DNA of 64,000 nucleotides from Staphylococcus saprophyticus subsp. saprophyticus ATCC 15305 = NCTC 7292 (GCF_000010125.1 NC_007350.1:496001-560000), one strand, 5' to 3'. Counted from the stretch's first letter, positions 1 to 9,904 are shown. Numbers and translations: made by a program. The notes: generated from the letters alone by a model not told the origin.

Positions 1-736
1 AATAATATTCCGGTTCTGCCATATAATGATTTAAGGCAAACTTTTCCATGATAGTATTACGGATATTTAATAAATGGCTATCATTGCGATTACGAGGATG
101 TGATTGCTTAATCTTATATTGATCGATAATTTCACAACCCTCTCCAAGTAAAATAATATTGTCAGAAAGATATAATGCTTCATCTATATCATGTGTGACA
201 AGAATAATAGTAGCGTCAGTTTGATGCTTTAATTGAATCAATTGATCTTGTAGTTTATAACGGGTAAATGCATCTAAAGCACCAAGTGGTTCATCCATTA
301 AAATAACTTTCGGTTGATGTACTTGTGCTCTACAAAGTGCAACACGTTGTTTCATCCCACCAGATAATGATTCAGGGAATGCTGAGCCTTTATTATTTAA
401 ATCGACACTTTTTAAATGATGGTTAATTTCTTCATTACTCATACGCTTATTTAAACCAATGCGTATATTGTCATAGATATTTTTCCATGGAAAAAGATTA
501 TGATGTTGGAATATCATCAAACAATCTGGAGATGGCGTTTGTTTAATTTGACCATTGATATTAACAGAACCAGATGAGGGTGTTAAGAAACCTCCAATAA
601 TATTTAATAAAGTTGATTTGCCACATCCACTTTTCCCAATAAAAGTAATGATTTCTCCTTTATCTATATTTAGTTCGAAATCGTTAATGACAGTATTCTC
701 TCCAAATTGATGATGAACTCGATTAATATGAATCAC
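1..736 (-). CDS. ABC transporter ATP-binding protein, SsuB/TauB type (3' end cut by window)
   Basis: ATPase subunit of an importer of the nitrate/sulfonate/taurine family; it would power uptake through a membrane partner that lies outside the window. Starting from a GTG preceded by GAGGTG, the translation shows Walker A GKSGCGKST (residues 34-42), the signature LSGGMKQRVALCRA, Walker B VILMDEPLGALD and the H-loop LVTHDIDEA. About 245 codons are visible and the frame is still open at base 1, so the C-terminus is missing. The leader holds two hairpins (753-775 and 789-811). The substrate cannot be told from the ATPase alone; aliphatic sulfonates or taurine are the usual ones. Confidence 0.88.
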   Translation of the reverse strand, partial: MIHINRVHHQFGENTVINDFELNIDKGEIITFIGKSGCGKSTLLNIIGGFLTPSSGSVNINGQIKQTPSPDCLMIFQHHNLFPWKNIYDNIRIGLNKRMSNEEINHHLKSVDLNNKGSAFPESLSGGMKQRVALCRAQVHQPKVILMDEPLGALDAFTRYKLQDQLIQLKHQTDATIILVTHDIDEALYLSDNIILLGEGCEIIDQYKIKQSHPRNRNDSHLLNIRNTIMEKFALNHYMAEPEYY

Positions 737-752
737 GGTAGACACCTCAATT

Positions 753-811
753 ATTCTTATCGTTTTAATAAGAATTGCGTTTACACTAAAGGGCTATGCA
801 AGTACATAGCC
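753..811 (-). promoter_or_regulatory. Two perfect hairpins in the leader of the ABC ATPase gene
   Basis: Arms ATTCTTAT/ATAAGAAT (753-760 and 768-775) lie just before the ribosome site of the ABC gene, and GGGCTATG/CATAGCCC (789-796 and 804-811) lie upstream of that. Neither is followed by a clear T-run in the gene direction, so a simple terminator is unlikely. They could be operators, RNA structure or remains of a repeat; the role is not known. Confidence 0.4.
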
Positions 812-851
812 CGTGAAGTGGTTGTTTATGAATTTACTTTTTAGAAAATCT

Positions 852-865
852 AGTGATTAATCACT
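852..865. promoter_or_regulatory. Perfect 14-bp palindrome AGTGATTAATCACT
   Basis: A perfect dyad about 115 bp upstream of the ABC ATPase start, in the 424-bp gap that otherwise holds only repeats. It has the size and symmetry of an operator for a dimeric repressor, but no regulator is adjacent and no known box is recognised. Confidence 0.35.
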
Positions 866-874
866 TTGTAAAAA

Positions 875-988
875 GGCAGTAGATGACTGGATTGAATTGC
901 GCTTATATTAAGCTTATTCAACCCTAGTCATCCTTGCCGGGGTGGGACTACGAAATCTTTATTAAAACAAATGATTTCTGTCCCTCTC
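875..988 (-). repeat. Shortened, inverted copy of the dispersed intergenic repeat
   Basis: Read on the minus strand this stretch starts GGGACAGAAATCA, runs through TTTCGTAGTCCCACC and GCAAGGATGACT, and ends CAGTCATCTACTG. The same blocks in the same order occur at 18642-18930 and 34093-34377. The middle of the longer copies (around 130-150 bp) is missing here, and no terminator hairpin follows. Confidence 0.7.
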
Positions 989-990
989 CC

Positions 991-1152
991 TAAGAACTAC
1001 TAATCTCAATTCTATTGAGAAATATATAAGGATTACATTAGCTAAAGCTAATGCATAAGAACTACTAATCTCAATTCTATTGAGAAATATATAAGGATTA
1101 CATTAGCTAAAGCTAATGCATAAGAACTACTAATCTCAATTCTATTGAGAAA
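991..1152. repeat. 65-bp tandem direct repeat, two full units and a partial third
   Basis: Units at 991-1055 and 1056-1120 are identical, and 1121-1152 repeats the first 32 bases. Each full unit contains two palindromes: TCTCAAT/ATTGAGA around TCT, and CATTAGCT/AGCTAATG around AA. The third copy also pairs AGAACTAC (1123-1130) with GTAGTTCT (1153-1160), making a hairpin directly after the stop codon of the DUF4242 gene. It looks like duplication of that gene's 3' hairpin region. Confidence 0.9.
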
Positions 1153-1160
1153 GTAGTTCT

Positions 1161-1673
1161 TTATATTTTTTCGATGTCATCGATTGGTGTATCTACAGCT
1201 TTACGAGCACGGCGTACAGCGTCTTCATCTGGCGCATCGTACATACAAATACATTTTGTCATGTCTTCACAAACATACGTACGTTGGAATTGTACTTCCG
1301 GTACTTCTTCGTAGTGAACTGAATTTTTCTTCTTACGTGCTAAATATTGATCCATTGTAATACCTTCTGGGATATTCCAAGTTACAAGGTAGTCAATTTT
1401 AGGATCGCCTTTTTTAACTTCATCCAGTTCTTTACCAACTAGACGCACTTCTTTAACTAAATTTATATTAATTGAAGCATCTTCTAGAAATTGTTTTGCT
1501 TCAGTATCATTATTTGCTTCTACAATAAAGTAACCATGTGTTAAGTCTTCAGTAGCTTGAACTTCAATTAAAGTAGGTACATCACCAGTTGTTAATTGAG
1601 CAGCTTTATCTTCTAATTCTTTTTTATTTGAGGCAAAAGCCAAATCGTTTGCTTCTAGTAAAAATAATGTCAT
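1161..1673 (-). CDS. DUF4242 domain protein
   Basis: A 170-residue cytoplasmic protein with no signal peptide or membrane segment. The C-terminal half (from about residue 85, motifs YLVTWNIPEG, RTYVCEDMTKCICMY and DEDAVRRA) matches the small ferredoxin-like DUF4242 family, some members of which bind nickel; the two closely spaced Cys could take part in metal binding. The start was placed at the ATG at 1673 because GGAGGT sits 8 bases upstream; a 14-residue upstream extension has no ribosome site. It is on the same strand as the ABC ATPase, but repeats separate the two. Function unknown. Confidence 0.75.
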   Translation of the reverse strand: MTLFLLEANDLAFASNKKELEDKAAQLTTGDVPTLIEVQATEDLTHGYFIVEANNDTEAKQFLEDASININLVKEVRLVGKELDEVKKGDPKIDYLVTWNIPEGITMDQYLARKKKNSVHYEEVPEVQFQRTYVCEDMTKCICMYDAPDEDAVRRARKAVDTPIDDIEKI

Positions 1674-1863
1674 AAATCTTAACCTCCAAATATTAATAGT
1701 AGGTGTATAATACAATAAATCTTATCAGATTACAAGGATATGAAAATAAGTAATTTAAATTTTCTGATAAATTATAAAAATAGTATATAGTTAGTGGTTA
1801 AATTGTAATGGGTGCAGTAAGGTAAGAAAATATACGTGTATAGATTTAAGTTTTTAAAAAATA

Positions 1864-1902
1864 AACCCGCACACGTCATTTAACTTTATACGTGTGCGGG
1901 TT
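1864..1902 (-). terminator. Terminator after lrgB
   Basis: Arms AACCCGCACACGT and ACGTGTGCGGGTT (13 bp, perfect) with a 13-base loop, followed on the minus strand by TTTATTTTTT. It closes the lytSR-lrgAB block. Confidence 0.93.
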
Positions 1903-1908
1903 ATTAAA

Positions 1909-2610
1909 TTATAATAGTAATGTTGCTAATATTGGAGCTACGATTACAACAATCACACCAACAATAACTAGAGAAATAGATGCCATAGATGCTTCAGTTT
2001 CACCAAATTCTTGTGCAGAAGAAACACCTAACGAATGGCCACTTGTACCAAGTGCTAAACCACGTGCAATAGGATTTGTTATATTAAATAACTTAATTAA
2101 TTTAGATCCTAAAGCATATATAATCACACCATTTAAAATAACTGCTAGTGATGTCAACTCTTTGATGCCGCCGATATCTGCAGATACGGGTAATGCAATG
2201 GCAGTTGTCGCACCTTGAGGTAACATAGATGCTATGATGCCATTAGAAAATTGGAATGCTTCGGCGATAAGATAGATACAAACAAGTGCAGCAGTTGTAC
2301 CTAATGTGATGCCGCCTAGGATTTGTTTCCAATATTTTTTCAAGACATCGCGACGTTTATATAAAGGTATAGCGAAACATATTGTTGCTGGTTCTAAGAA
2401 GAAATTAATGATATCGCCACCGATTTTATAATTTGCGTAATCAATACCAGTTAATTTTAAAAAGGCAATGCCGACGACCATGCTGACAAACAATGGTGTG
2501 AACAAGAAAAAACCATTTGTCTTTTTAAATAAAAAAGTTGCGATGATAAAAGGTATAAGTGATAGTAGAATACCAAAATAAGGTGTATTAATCGCTAAAT
2601 GTTCAATCAT
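1909..2610 (-). CDS. lrgB: Antiholin-like protein LrgB
   Basis: A 233-residue integral membrane protein of the CidB/LrgB family. LrgB acts with LrgA, opposing the holin-like CidAB in control of murein hydrolase activity and lysis; in other bacteria the pair has been linked to pyruvate uptake. Several hydrophobic segments and the conserved [17 protein letters not shown] and [17 protein letters not shown] stretches are seen. Length is normal for the family. The start overlaps the end of lrgA by 8 bp, so the genes are translationally coupled. Confidence 0.95.
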   Translation of the reverse strand: MIEHLAINTPYFGILLSLIPFIIATFLFKKTNGFFLFTPLFVSMVVGIAFLKLTGIDYANYKIGGDIINFFLEPATICFAIPLYKRRDVLKKYWKQILGGITLGTTAALVCIYLIAEAFQFSNGIIASMLPQGATTAIALPVSADIGGIKELTSLAVILNGVIIYALGSKLIKLFNITNPIARGLALGTSGHSLGVSSAQEFGETEASMASISLVIVGVIVVIVAPILATLLL

Positions 2611-3049
2611 AATTTATCCTCCGCCAATTTTTTTGTTTTGAATTTTTCGGAATAAAGGATTTTGTAATAAGCAACTGAGATAAAAATCCTGTACATAACA
2701 ACAAGAGCAATGTTGAAATGATAATTAATAATATAATTAGGATTGGACTTGTGCTTAATATGCCTAATGAATTAATGACTGAAACACCTGCTGGTACGAA
2801 TAAGAAACCAATGTTATTCGTTAATGTGGTTCCAACAGTTTCTACTTGGCCAAGTTTTACAATACCAGTACATAAAGCAATAAATAATAGGACAAGTCCT
2901 ATTACTGAAGCTGGCATTGGCACCGGCATGAAACTTTCGATGATGTTTGAAATAAACATAATAATCGCTATAACAAGCGCTTGATGGAAAAAATTATATG
3001 TTTTAGAGATTTTATTGTGCGTTTTGCGTTGTTCTTTTTCTACTCCCAT
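2603..3049 (-). CDS. lrgA: Antiholin-like protein LrgA
   Basis: A 148-residue holin-like protein with four hydrophobic segments between about residues 25 and 130 and charged ends, as usual for LrgA. The [15 protein letters not shown] motif is the family hallmark. It precedes lrgB with an 8-bp overlap and follows lytR with a 120-bp gap that contains a cre-like site. In staphylococci LytSR activates lrgAB in response to membrane potential or pyruvate, which fits the neighbourhood. Confidence 0.95.
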   Translation of the reverse strand: MGVEKEQRKTHNKISKTYNFFHQALVIAIIMFISNIIESFMPVPMPASVIGLVLLFIALCTGIVKLGQVETVGTTLTNNIGFLFVPAGVSVINSLGILSTSPILIILLIIISTLLLLLCTGFLSQLLITKSFIPKNSKQKNWRRINYD

Positions 3050-3090
3050 TTAAAATTGCCTCCCAAAATGATCTTGAGTTAATTATAAAA

Positions 3091-3104
3091 TGAAAGCGAT
3101 TACG
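3091..3104 (-). promoter_or_regulatory. cre-like CcpA site upstream of lrgA
   Basis: TGAAAGCGATTACG matches the catabolite-responsive element TGWAANCGNTNWCA except for the last base, and lies about 40 bp upstream of lrgA. CcpA control of lrgAB is established in Streptococcus mutans; here it is inferred from the motif. Confidence 0.45.
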
Positions 3105-3169
3105 ATGGAGCGTTTTTGATGTGACTTACGACACGTTAGAGCTGAAATGCATAAATTGAAATGTGACTA

Positions 3170-3934
3170 TCAATTAAGCCCCATCATTTGTTTGAAAGTT
3201 TTCATATAGGAGCGGCTAACCTGAAACCTTAATTGATTTGTCATGGTAAGTTGATACGTATAATTGAACCAATGTTCAATGGTTTGAATATGGGATTTAT
3301 TAATTAATGTTGCACGATGGATACGCATGAAATTTTGCGTTTCAATTTTCTTTTCATAATGACTCAAAGGCTCTGAAGTTTCGAAATCGTCGAGTGTTGT
3401 ATTGATTGTAGTAATACCATTGTTGACCGAAACTGCAATAATATCATCTAAGTTAATAATATGAATGCGTTCATTTACCTCAATAGGGAGCACTTTACTT
3501 GTTTTTGTTTTTTCGTTGTTTTGAGTATCCATAGAAGCTGTTGTATAACTATCACTATGATGTTCGGTAGTTTGCCCCAAAGCTTGTTCTACTTTGTGAA
3601 CTGCTTGTGCAATACGTTGTTGCTCAAAAGGTTTAAGGATATAATCGATGGCATCCAATTCAAAAGCCTTTACAGCAAAAGTATCATGCGCTGTGGCAAA
3701 GATGATAAAAGGCGCATGTTTCATTTTCTTTATTTTGTTGGCAAGATCAAGACCACTTTCGTCCATTAAATTAATATCAAGAAAAATAACATCATAATCA
3801 TCATAAAGTAATAGTTCTAATGTCTCAGAAACATTTTCTGCTTTATCAATTTTTTCAAAATGGTTTATTTGATTTAGCAAATAGTGAAGTTCATTACGTG
3901 CTAAGGGTTCGTCATCTACAATGATTGCTCTCAA
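3170..3934 (-). CDS. lytR: Response regulator LytR
   Basis: A 254-residue two-component regulator. The receiver domain (1-120) has the acidic pair D7-D8, the phospho-acceptor D53 in VIFLDINL and a conserved lysine in [10 protein letters not shown] linker of about 30 polar residues leads to a LytTR DNA-binding domain (about 150-250; [27 protein letters not shown]). Its start overlaps the end of lytS by 23 bp. Partner of LytS; activates lrgAB just downstream. Confidence 0.95.
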   Translation of the reverse strand: MRAIIVDDEPLARNELHYLLNQINHFEKIDKAENVSETLELLLYDDYDVIFLDINLMDESGLDLANKIKKMKHAPFIIFATAHDTFAVKAFELDAIDYILKPFEQQRIAQAVHKVEQALGQTTEHHSDSYTTASMDTQNNEKTKTSKVLPIEVNERIHIINLDDIIAVSVNNGITTINTTLDDFETSEPLSHYEKKIETQNFMRIHRATLINKSHIQTIEHWFNYTYQLTMTNQLRFQVSRSYMKTFKQMMGLN

Positions 3935-5687
3935 TTTTTTCCTCCTCTAAATTATGGTACGGAATCGTACAACTCACTTGTGTGCCTTGGTGATCGGAAT
4001 GAATTTGAAGACTTGCTTCATAACCAAACAATCCATCTAATCTGCGATTTAAATTTTCTAACGCGCTGCCTGTACCAGATTCTGAATGGACACTGGTTTT
4101 ACCAATTTTATCAAGTTTTTCATAAGGGATACCATGACCATTATCGGATACGGAAATGACTAAACCTGTTTGAGCTTTGTGTGCTTTTACGATAATTTCG
4201 TTATTGTATTTCCTATTTTTAAAAGCATGCTTAATGGCATTCTCAACAAGTATCTGTATAGCAAAAGGCGGTACAAGTGCGCCGTAACAAGTACGATCTA
4301 TGTCAAACGACACATTGAAGCGGTCCGGATATCTAGCTTGTTCTAGAGATAAATAGGATTCTACTTGTTGTAATTCTTTTTCTAAAGAAATCGTGTTATT
4401 ACGCGCACCTTGTAAATTAGATCTGAAAAATTGACTGAGTTGTAAAAGTAATTCACGTGCTTTTTCACTATCAATACGTATTAATGCAGAAATGGTATTA
4501 ATTGCATTAAAGAAAAAATGTGGATTAACTTGTGCTTGAAGTGATTTAATTTCAGCATCACGTATTAAGGCACTTTGTGTTTCAGCTTGACCTAATTCAA
4601 GTTGACTGGAAAATATTTCAGCAAGTCCAGTTGCTAATTGTTTATCTGAATAGTTAACATCATATTTATTTGTAAAATATAATTTTAATGTCCCGACAAC
4701 ATCATTCTTGACGCGTAGAGGTACTACGATTGCTGCTTCTAAAGGGCATCCTGGGTGGTTACAACCGATTTCTTCACTAGAATATGCTTCTTTTAAAGTG
4801 CCAGATTGAATGGCTCGTTTAGATAAATTAGTAATAATTGCTTTTTGGGCAACATGATGGTCGCTCGCTACGCCAACATGAGTCAAAATATCTTTACGGT
4901 TGGTAATTGCTACCGCAGATACGCGCATTAAATTAAGTATAATCTCTGCTGCTTTTTTCGCTGATTGCTCATTCAAACCAGAGCGGAAATAAGGCAATGT
5001 CTGGTTAGCAAGCTGTAACACATCATGTGTTTGTATCGCACGCGTTTCTTCCTCTTGTTTAATAGTAGATAAAATAATAGATAAAAATATTGCTGTACCG
5101 ATGGAATTAATCGAAATCATAGGGATAGCGATGAGTTTTACTAATGTCCACGCATGTTCAGTATTATCAGAAAATAAAAGAATACAAAGCATTTGAATTA
5201 TTTCTGTTGTACCACCAATGCACGCACCTTTGACTATCGTAGGATAACGGTTAGCACGCATCGCTTTATAGCCAAAATAGCCAGAAATTAAAGCGATGAA
5301 AATAGATGAAATCAAGTAAATATATGCATCAGCACCACCAATGTAAACACGATACATACCTGAAATGACGGCAACTGCTAATGCTACAAATGGACCACCG
5401 ATAAGTCCTGATACGCCAATAGTCAAAACACGTGTATTTGCTAAAGAAGCATCAGGGTCTAGATGGTTATAAACAGTTCCATTAATTATTTCATCGCCTC
5501 GGATTTGTATACCAGTGAAGTTTGAAATCATAGAGAAGCAACCAAAAATAATAATTAATTGCCATTGTGAACGTCGTTTCTCGCGCTCATTCATCATTGT
5601 TTTAAAATGGTTGATGTTCATTAGTATATAGGCAATAAGTATGATTAAGCCCACACGTTCAAGAAGTAGTATAAATAAATTTAACAT
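3912..5687 (-). CDS. lytS: Sensor histidine kinase LytS
   Basis: A 591-residue membrane kinase. The N-terminal half has the multi-pass 5TM-LYT sensor domain (about 1-210), then a GAF domain (about 230-365), a His_kinase dimerisation/phospho-acceptor segment with [18 protein letters not shown], and a C-terminal HATPase ([23 protein letters not shown]). Length is normal. It phosphorylates LytR, encoded by the overlapping next gene. Confidence 0.95.
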   Translation of the reverse strand: MLNLFILLLERVGLIILIAYILMNINHFKTMMNEREKRRSQWQLIIIFGCFSMISNFTGIQIRGDEIINGTVYNHLDPDASLANTRVLTIGVSGLIGGPFVALAVAVISGMYRVYIGGADAYIYLISSIFIALISGYFGYKAMRANRYPTIVKGACIGGTTEIIQMLCILLFSDNTEHAWTLVKLIAIPMISINSIGTAIFLSIILSTIKQEEETRAIQTHDVLQLANQTLPYFRSGLNEQSAKKAAEIILNLMRVSAVAITNRKDILTHVGVASDHHVAQKAIITNLSKRAIQSGTLKEAYSSEEIGCNHPGCPLEAAIVVPLRVKNDVVGTLKLYFTNKYDVNYSDKQLATGLAEIFSSQLELGQAETQSALIRDAEIKSLQAQVNPHFFFNAINTISALIRIDSEKARELLLQLSQFFRSNLQGARNNTISLEKELQQVESYLSLEQARYPDRFNVSFDIDRTCYGALVPPFAIQILVENAIKHAFKNRKYNNEIIVKAHKAQTGLVISVSDNGHGIPYEKLDKIGKTSVHSESGTGSALENLNRRLDGLFGYEASLQIHSDHQGTQVSCTIPYHNLEEEKIESNHCR

Positions 5688-5910
5688 AATGCACCCTTAT
5701 CATAGTTTGTCTTAATATAGTATACAGAAATTTTTTAGCTATATGTTATTGCAGAAAAGTAATTATCATTTTAAGCGATAAAATTTTAGTATAATTCGAT
5801 GAATTTTAAAGAGAATATTACTCTTTGAGTTTACAAATATACATTTAACGCTGTTTTTTAGCAATATCTATAGCTAAGTGTTATTTTGTTAATATTGGGT
5901 TTTTAAATAT

Positions 5911-5964
5911 TTTGTGAAAACGAAAGAAATTATATAATAAATAATTGTCTGATGTTTTCACAAA
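5911..5964. promoter_or_regulatory. 11-bp inverted repeat flanking a possible -10 element, between lytS and norB
   Basis: TTTGTGAAAAC (5911-5921) and GTTTTCACAAA (5954-5964) are perfect inverted half-sites separated by 32 bp that contain TATATAAT. The two genes are divergent and the gap is about 420 bp of AT-rich DNA with no other recognisable signal. The arrangement looks like paired operator half-sites, about four helical turns apart centre to centre, for an unknown regulator. Confidence 0.45.
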
Positions 5965-6110
5965 TAAATAAAGCTTAATTTCATTTTAAAAGATTCATTT
6001 TGAAATAGATATAGACTTTTTTAGAATATGTTTAATTTGAGTTTAAAAACGTGTATATCTTTTTTGAAGTGATGCAATGCTTTTTGGGGGATATAGGAGG
6101 AAAAAAGAAT

Positions 6111-7502
6111 ATGGAGTCATCACAATCATTTGAAGGAGATAATAGGCTTCTTGTAGGTATATTTTTAGGAGTTATTACATTCTGGTTATTTGCACAATCT
6201 CTTGTAAATATCGTACCAGATCTTCAGTCATCGTTTGATACAAATTATGGCACAATTAACGTGGCAGTAAGTATCACAGCATTATTGTGTGGGCTGTTTG
6301 TTGTCGGTGCTGGTGGGCTAGCTGACCGATATGGTAGAGTTAAAATGACATATATAGGATTGATTTTAAGTATTGTCGGTTCATTACTGATTATTATTCC
6401 TGGATTTATACCATTGTTAGTAGTTGGTAGAGCCATACAAGGCTTATCTGCTGCGTGTATTATGCCATCAACGTTAGCAATCATTAACGAGTATTACATA
6501 GGAAGCCGACGTCAACGCGCCCTGAGCTATTGGTCTATTGGTTCATGGGGCGGTACAGGTATTTGTTCATTATTCGGTGGCATGGTGTCTACCTTTGTAG
6601 GTTGGAGATCAATTTTTATTATCTCTATTATTGTGGCACTCGCAGCGATGTATTTAATGAAGCATGCGCCAGAAACAAAGGCGGTTCAAACAAAAGAAAC
6701 GAAACGCGCCAAATTTGATACGATTGGACTTATTATTTTAATTATTGCAATGTTGAGTGTCAATTTGATTATTACACAAGCTTCAAATTATGGTTTATTT
6801 TCACCACTCATTTTGTCATTGATGTTCATTTTTATTGTTGCAGTTATTGGATTCTTATTTTATGAAACAAGAATACACAATCCGCTGATTGATTTTAGGA
6901 TATTTAAAAATAAAGGTTACACGGGTGCAACAGTATCGAACTTTTTATTAAATGCCGTTGCCGGTACTTTAATTGTAGCGAATACTTATTTTCAATCAGG
7001 CCTTCATTTTACATCATTCCAATCTGGCGCAATGACGATTACTTATCTTGTGGCTGTACTTGTAATGATTAGAGTCGGAGAAAAAATACTTCAACACATT
7101 GGACCTAAACGTCCAATGTTAATCGGTGCAGGGTTAAATGCTGTTGGTATTATTTTAATTTCACTCACATTCCTACCTACACCGATGTATATCGTTATGT
7201 GTATACTTGGTTACTTAATTTATGGTATCGGATTAGGTATGTATGCAACGCCATCTACAGACACTGCTGTTACGACAGCGCCTGATGACAAAGTAGGTGT
7301 CGCTTCTGGTGTCTATAAAATGGCGTCCTCTTTAGGTAATTCGTTTGGTGTTGCGTTGTCAGGAACAATATTTACGGTTATGACAACCACTGCGAATATA
7401 CATGTAGGTGCCATGTATGGTTTGTTATTTAATGCAGCATTAGCTATTATTGCATTTTTAGCTGTTCTATTACTCGTGCCTAAACATCAATTTAATAATT
7501 AA
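6111..7502 (+). CDS. norB: Multidrug efflux MFS transporter NorB
   Basis: A 463-residue major facilitator protein of the DHA2 group with about 14 hydrophobic segments. Motif A-like GLADRYGRVKM and the stretches FWLFAQSLVN, SYWSIGSWGG and GLGMYATPSTD are close to what I know of S. aureus NorB, which has the same length and exports quinolones and other drugs. The start is the ATG preceded by GGAGG at about 6097; a 20-residue upstream extension has no comparable site. In S. aureus, norB is under MgrA control; nothing here shows that directly. Confidence 0.88.
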   Translation: MESSQSFEGDNRLLVGIFLGVITFWLFAQSLVNIVPDLQSSFDTNYGTINVAVSITALLCGLFVVGAGGLADRYGRVKMTYIGLILSIVGSLLIIIPGFIPLLVVGRAIQGLSAACIMPSTLAIINEYYIGSRRQRALSYWSIGSWGGTGICSLFGGMVSTFVGWRSIFIISIIVALAAMYLMKHAPETKAVQTKETKRAKFDTIGLIILIIAMLSVNLIITQASNYGLFSPLILSLMFIFIVAVIGFLFYETRIHNPLIDFRIFKNKGYTGATVSNFLLNAVAGTLIVANTYFQSGLHFTSFQSGAMTITYLVAVLVMIRVGEKILQHIGPKRPMLIGAGLNAVGIILISLTFLPTPMYIVMCILGYLIYGIGLGMYATPSTDTAVTTAPDDKVGVASGVYKMASSLGNSFGVALSGTIFTVMTTTANIHVGAMYGLLFNAALAIIAFLAVLLLVPKHQFNN

Positions 7503-7569
7503 AATAGAATGCAAACTGTGATATGAATTGATCCTGGAAGCTTATCTTTCATAGAACGTCATTGTTATT

Positions 7570-7626
7570 AGAGCGGGACAGAGAAATCATTTCTAGAAGA
7601 TTTGATTGCTGTTCCGCTCTATTTTT
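7570..7626 (+). terminator. Terminator after norB
   Basis: Arms AGAGCGGGACA (7570-7580) and TGTTCCGCTCT (7610-7620) with one G-T pair, an internal weaker stem, then ATTTTTATT. It resembles the GGGACAG-type hairpins common between staphylococcal genes. Confidence 0.85.
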
Positions 7627-7724
7627 ATTATCAAGAAAATTTAAGAATTAATAGTTAAATAAGTGTATTGAAAAATTTTAATACTAAATGCATTGATTAT
7701 GAAATTCAAAACGGTTTATAATCT

Positions 7725-7738
7725 AGTAAGCGCTTACA
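7725..7738 (+). promoter_or_regulatory. cre site upstream of the RocB-like gene
   Basis: AGTAAGCGCTTACA contains the perfect 12-bp palindrome GTAAGCGCTTAC and fits the CcpA cre consensus. It sits immediately before the ribosome site, as expected for a repressing cre in a nitrogen/amino-acid catabolic gene. Confidence 0.65.
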
Positions 7739-7753
7739 TATGGGGGTGATCAA

Positions 7754-9352
7754 TTGACTAAATTATTATGGCAAACATATGAAGACAGATTGATTTTATT
7801 AAAACGTTTAGTAAATCATCAAACTGTGACGAATACGGAAGGTGAATTAACATTTCCGAGTTTTATAAAGCAATTATTATTACAGATTCCTTATTTTGAA
7901 AAAAATCAGTCACAAATTTTACTTGAGACTACAGAAGATAATAAAGAGGCCGTTGTAGCCTTTTATAAGGCGCCCACGACAACTAAAACGATTGTGTTAA
8001 TTAGTCATTTCGATACAGTAGATGTAGATGATTATGGCTCATTTCGTGAAGATGCGTTTGACCCAGATAAACTAAAATATGATTTCACACAATACAGCAG
8101 TTATTTAAGTACAGATGCTATTGAAGATTTAAAAAATGACACCTACCTCTTTGGTCGGGGCGTGATGGATATGAAGGCTGGGTTAATGTTGCATTTATCA
8201 TTAATCGAATTAGCAAGTATAGAAGTATGGGATATCAATTTGATATTAGTAACTGTGCCAGATGAAGAAGTAAATTCATCAGGTATGAGAAAAGCAGTGG
8301 AAACGATAGCTTCAATAAAACAAACATTTCAATTAGACATTCAACTACATTTGAATAGTGAGCCAACGTTTCAACAAGCAAGTGCAGATGAACAACATTA
8401 TATCTATTCTGGCTCTATAGGTAAAATTATGCCTGGGGTATTGTGCTACGGAAAAGAAACACATGTAGGTAACCCATTAGATGGTCTGAGTTCTAATTTT
8501 ATGATGAGTTATATGAATCAAGCAATTGAGTATAACCATTTATTTAAAGAAGAATTTGAAAATGAAACGACACCATTGCCTGTTTCGCTTATGACGAAAG
8601 ACATTAAACAAACGTATGATGTTCAAACGCCATTTAGGACAATGGGGTTATATAACATGTTTCTATTTAAGCAAAAGCCAGCGGATTTATATAGACAATT
8701 TATAGATACGGTCATTCGTGCGACAGAGCGTTGTGAAAGTGATTGGTTAAAAATATTAGAGAACGAAGACATTGAATTTGAAACAAAAATCAACGTCCTC
8801 ACCTTTGATCAGTTAAAACAATATGCGATTAAACATTATGGCGAATCACGCATCGATAAAGAAATACAACAGGTTATCAAAGAAACGCCGGGGCTTCATA
8901 TGCAGAGCATTCGTGTGACAGACCGCTTAATGCAAATTTGTCGCAATATCGCACCTGCAGTTGTGACATTTTTTGCGACACCATATTATCCTGCTGTAAA
9001 TGTTTCATACGATCAAAAAATTGAGGAAACCATCGCATTAGTTAAAGAGACATTTGAAGAAAAATTTCAATGTCAGAGTAAACGTATACATTATTTTAAC
9101 GGTATCAGTGATAGTAGTTATTTAAATTTTGCTGGAGATATGTCTCAAATGATAACTTACGAAAAGAACACACCGAATTTTAATGCAACGTATACGATTC
9201 CATTTGAGGCGATTAAAGAAATTAGTGCGCCGACATTACTTTGTGGTCCTATTGGCAAAGATGCGCATAAAGTGAGTGAACGATTGCATAAAAAAAGTGC
9301 TTTTGAAGAATTACCATTTGTGTTAGAGAAACTCATAAAATCATATATTTAA
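7754..9352 (+). CDS. rocB: M20 family peptidase, RocB-like
   Basis: A 532-residue zinc-dependent M20 hydrolase. Metal-site motifs are visible: VLISHFDTVDVDDYG (about residue 83), FGRGVMDMKAG (about 138) and VPDEEVNSSG (about 175). Long M20 proteins of this type are called RocB after the B. subtilis arginine-utilisation gene; the reaction is not firmly known. Translation starts at TTG behind GGGGGTGAT. A cre site overlaps the leader, so it is probably repressed by glucose. No other roc gene is adjacent. Confidence 0.8.
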   Translation: MTKLLWQTYEDRLILLKRLVNHQTVTNTEGELTFPSFIKQLLLQIPYFEKNQSQILLETTEDNKEAVVAFYKAPTTTKTIVLISHFDTVDVDDYGSFREDAFDPDKLKYDFTQYSSYLSTDAIEDLKNDTYLFGRGVMDMKAGLMLHLSLIELASIEVWDINLILVTVPDEEVNSSGMRKAVETIASIKQTFQLDIQLHLNSEPTFQQASADEQHYIYSGSIGKIMPGVLCYGKETHVGNPLDGLSSNFMMSYMNQAIEYNHLFKEEFENETTPLPVSLMTKDIKQTYDVQTPFRTMGLYNMFLFKQKPADLYRQFIDTVIRATERCESDWLKILENEDIEFETKINVLTFDQLKQYAIKHYGESRIDKEIQQVIKETPGLHMQSIRVTDRLMQICRNIAPAVVTFFATPYYPAVNVSYDQKIEETIALVKETFEEKFQCQSKRIHYFNGISDSSYLNFAGDMSQMITYEKNTPNFNATYTIPFEAIKEISAPTLLCGPIGKDAHKVSERLHKKSAFEELPFVLEKLIKSYI

Positions 9353-9454
9353 TTTCCGATTATCATCTATGGGGTGAGTGTGATGTGGGTATTACGATAT
9401 ATTAAGATTATATACAAATGAGGAACCATATAATTAAATTAGAGAGGTAATGCT

Positions 9455-9895
9455 ATGATAGAGGCGTATAAAGATTATTGGAAAAGATATATAGATTTTA
9501 AAGGTAAATCGAATCGTTTAGAATTTTGGACGCCAGTATTGGTACATATTATCAGTATTTTTATCATTGCGTTGATTGGTGCGTTTAGTTTTATTGTCGG
9601 TATATTCATTGTAGCAGCAGTATTGTCAGCTTTAATAGGGTTGTTTGGATTAGCTAACATTGTCCCGATGGCTGCAGTGACCTTGCGAAGATTTTATGAT
9701 GCTGGTCGAAAACGGACAACAGCGATCATATTAATTATTCTATCTGTGGTAGTTAATATTGTCTTTGATATTATCCAAGTTGACAGTATAGCAGTCTTCT
9801 TAAACATTGTTTCAATAATTTGTACTATTATATTAGTGATAGAAACACTACTACCTTCGAAAAATGTAGAAGATGCACAATTAAAATGGTTATAA
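9455..9895 (+). CDS. DUF805 family membrane protein
   Basis: A 146-residue inner-membrane protein with the DUF805 start (YWKRYIDFKGKSNRLEFW) and about four transmembrane segments. The conserved LRRFYDAGRK motif lies between the second and third. The role of the family is unknown. A good ribosome site (GAGAGG) precedes the ATG and a strong terminator follows, so it is probably a single-gene unit. Confidence 0.85.
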   Translation: MIEAYKDYWKRYIDFKGKSNRLEFWTPVLVHIISIFIIALIGAFSFIVGIFIVAAVLSALIGLFGLANIVPMAAVTLRRFYDAGRKRTTAIILIILSVVVNIVFDIIQVDSIAVFLNIVSIICTIILVIETLLPSKNVEDAQLKWL

Positions 9896-9904
9896 AATAT
9901 AAAG

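Noticed and set aside
991-1152. CRISPR-like repeat array
   Set aside because: Units abut with no spacers and number fewer than three, and no cas gene is present.
1892-2218. Plus-strand open frame opposite lrgB
   Set aside because: It is a shadow of lrgB, with no ribosome site and no family pattern.
9382-9420. 12-codon frame after the RocB-like gene with GGGGTGAG upstream
   Set aside because: Too short to support; may be chance or a leader peptide. No repeat or attenuator follows it.
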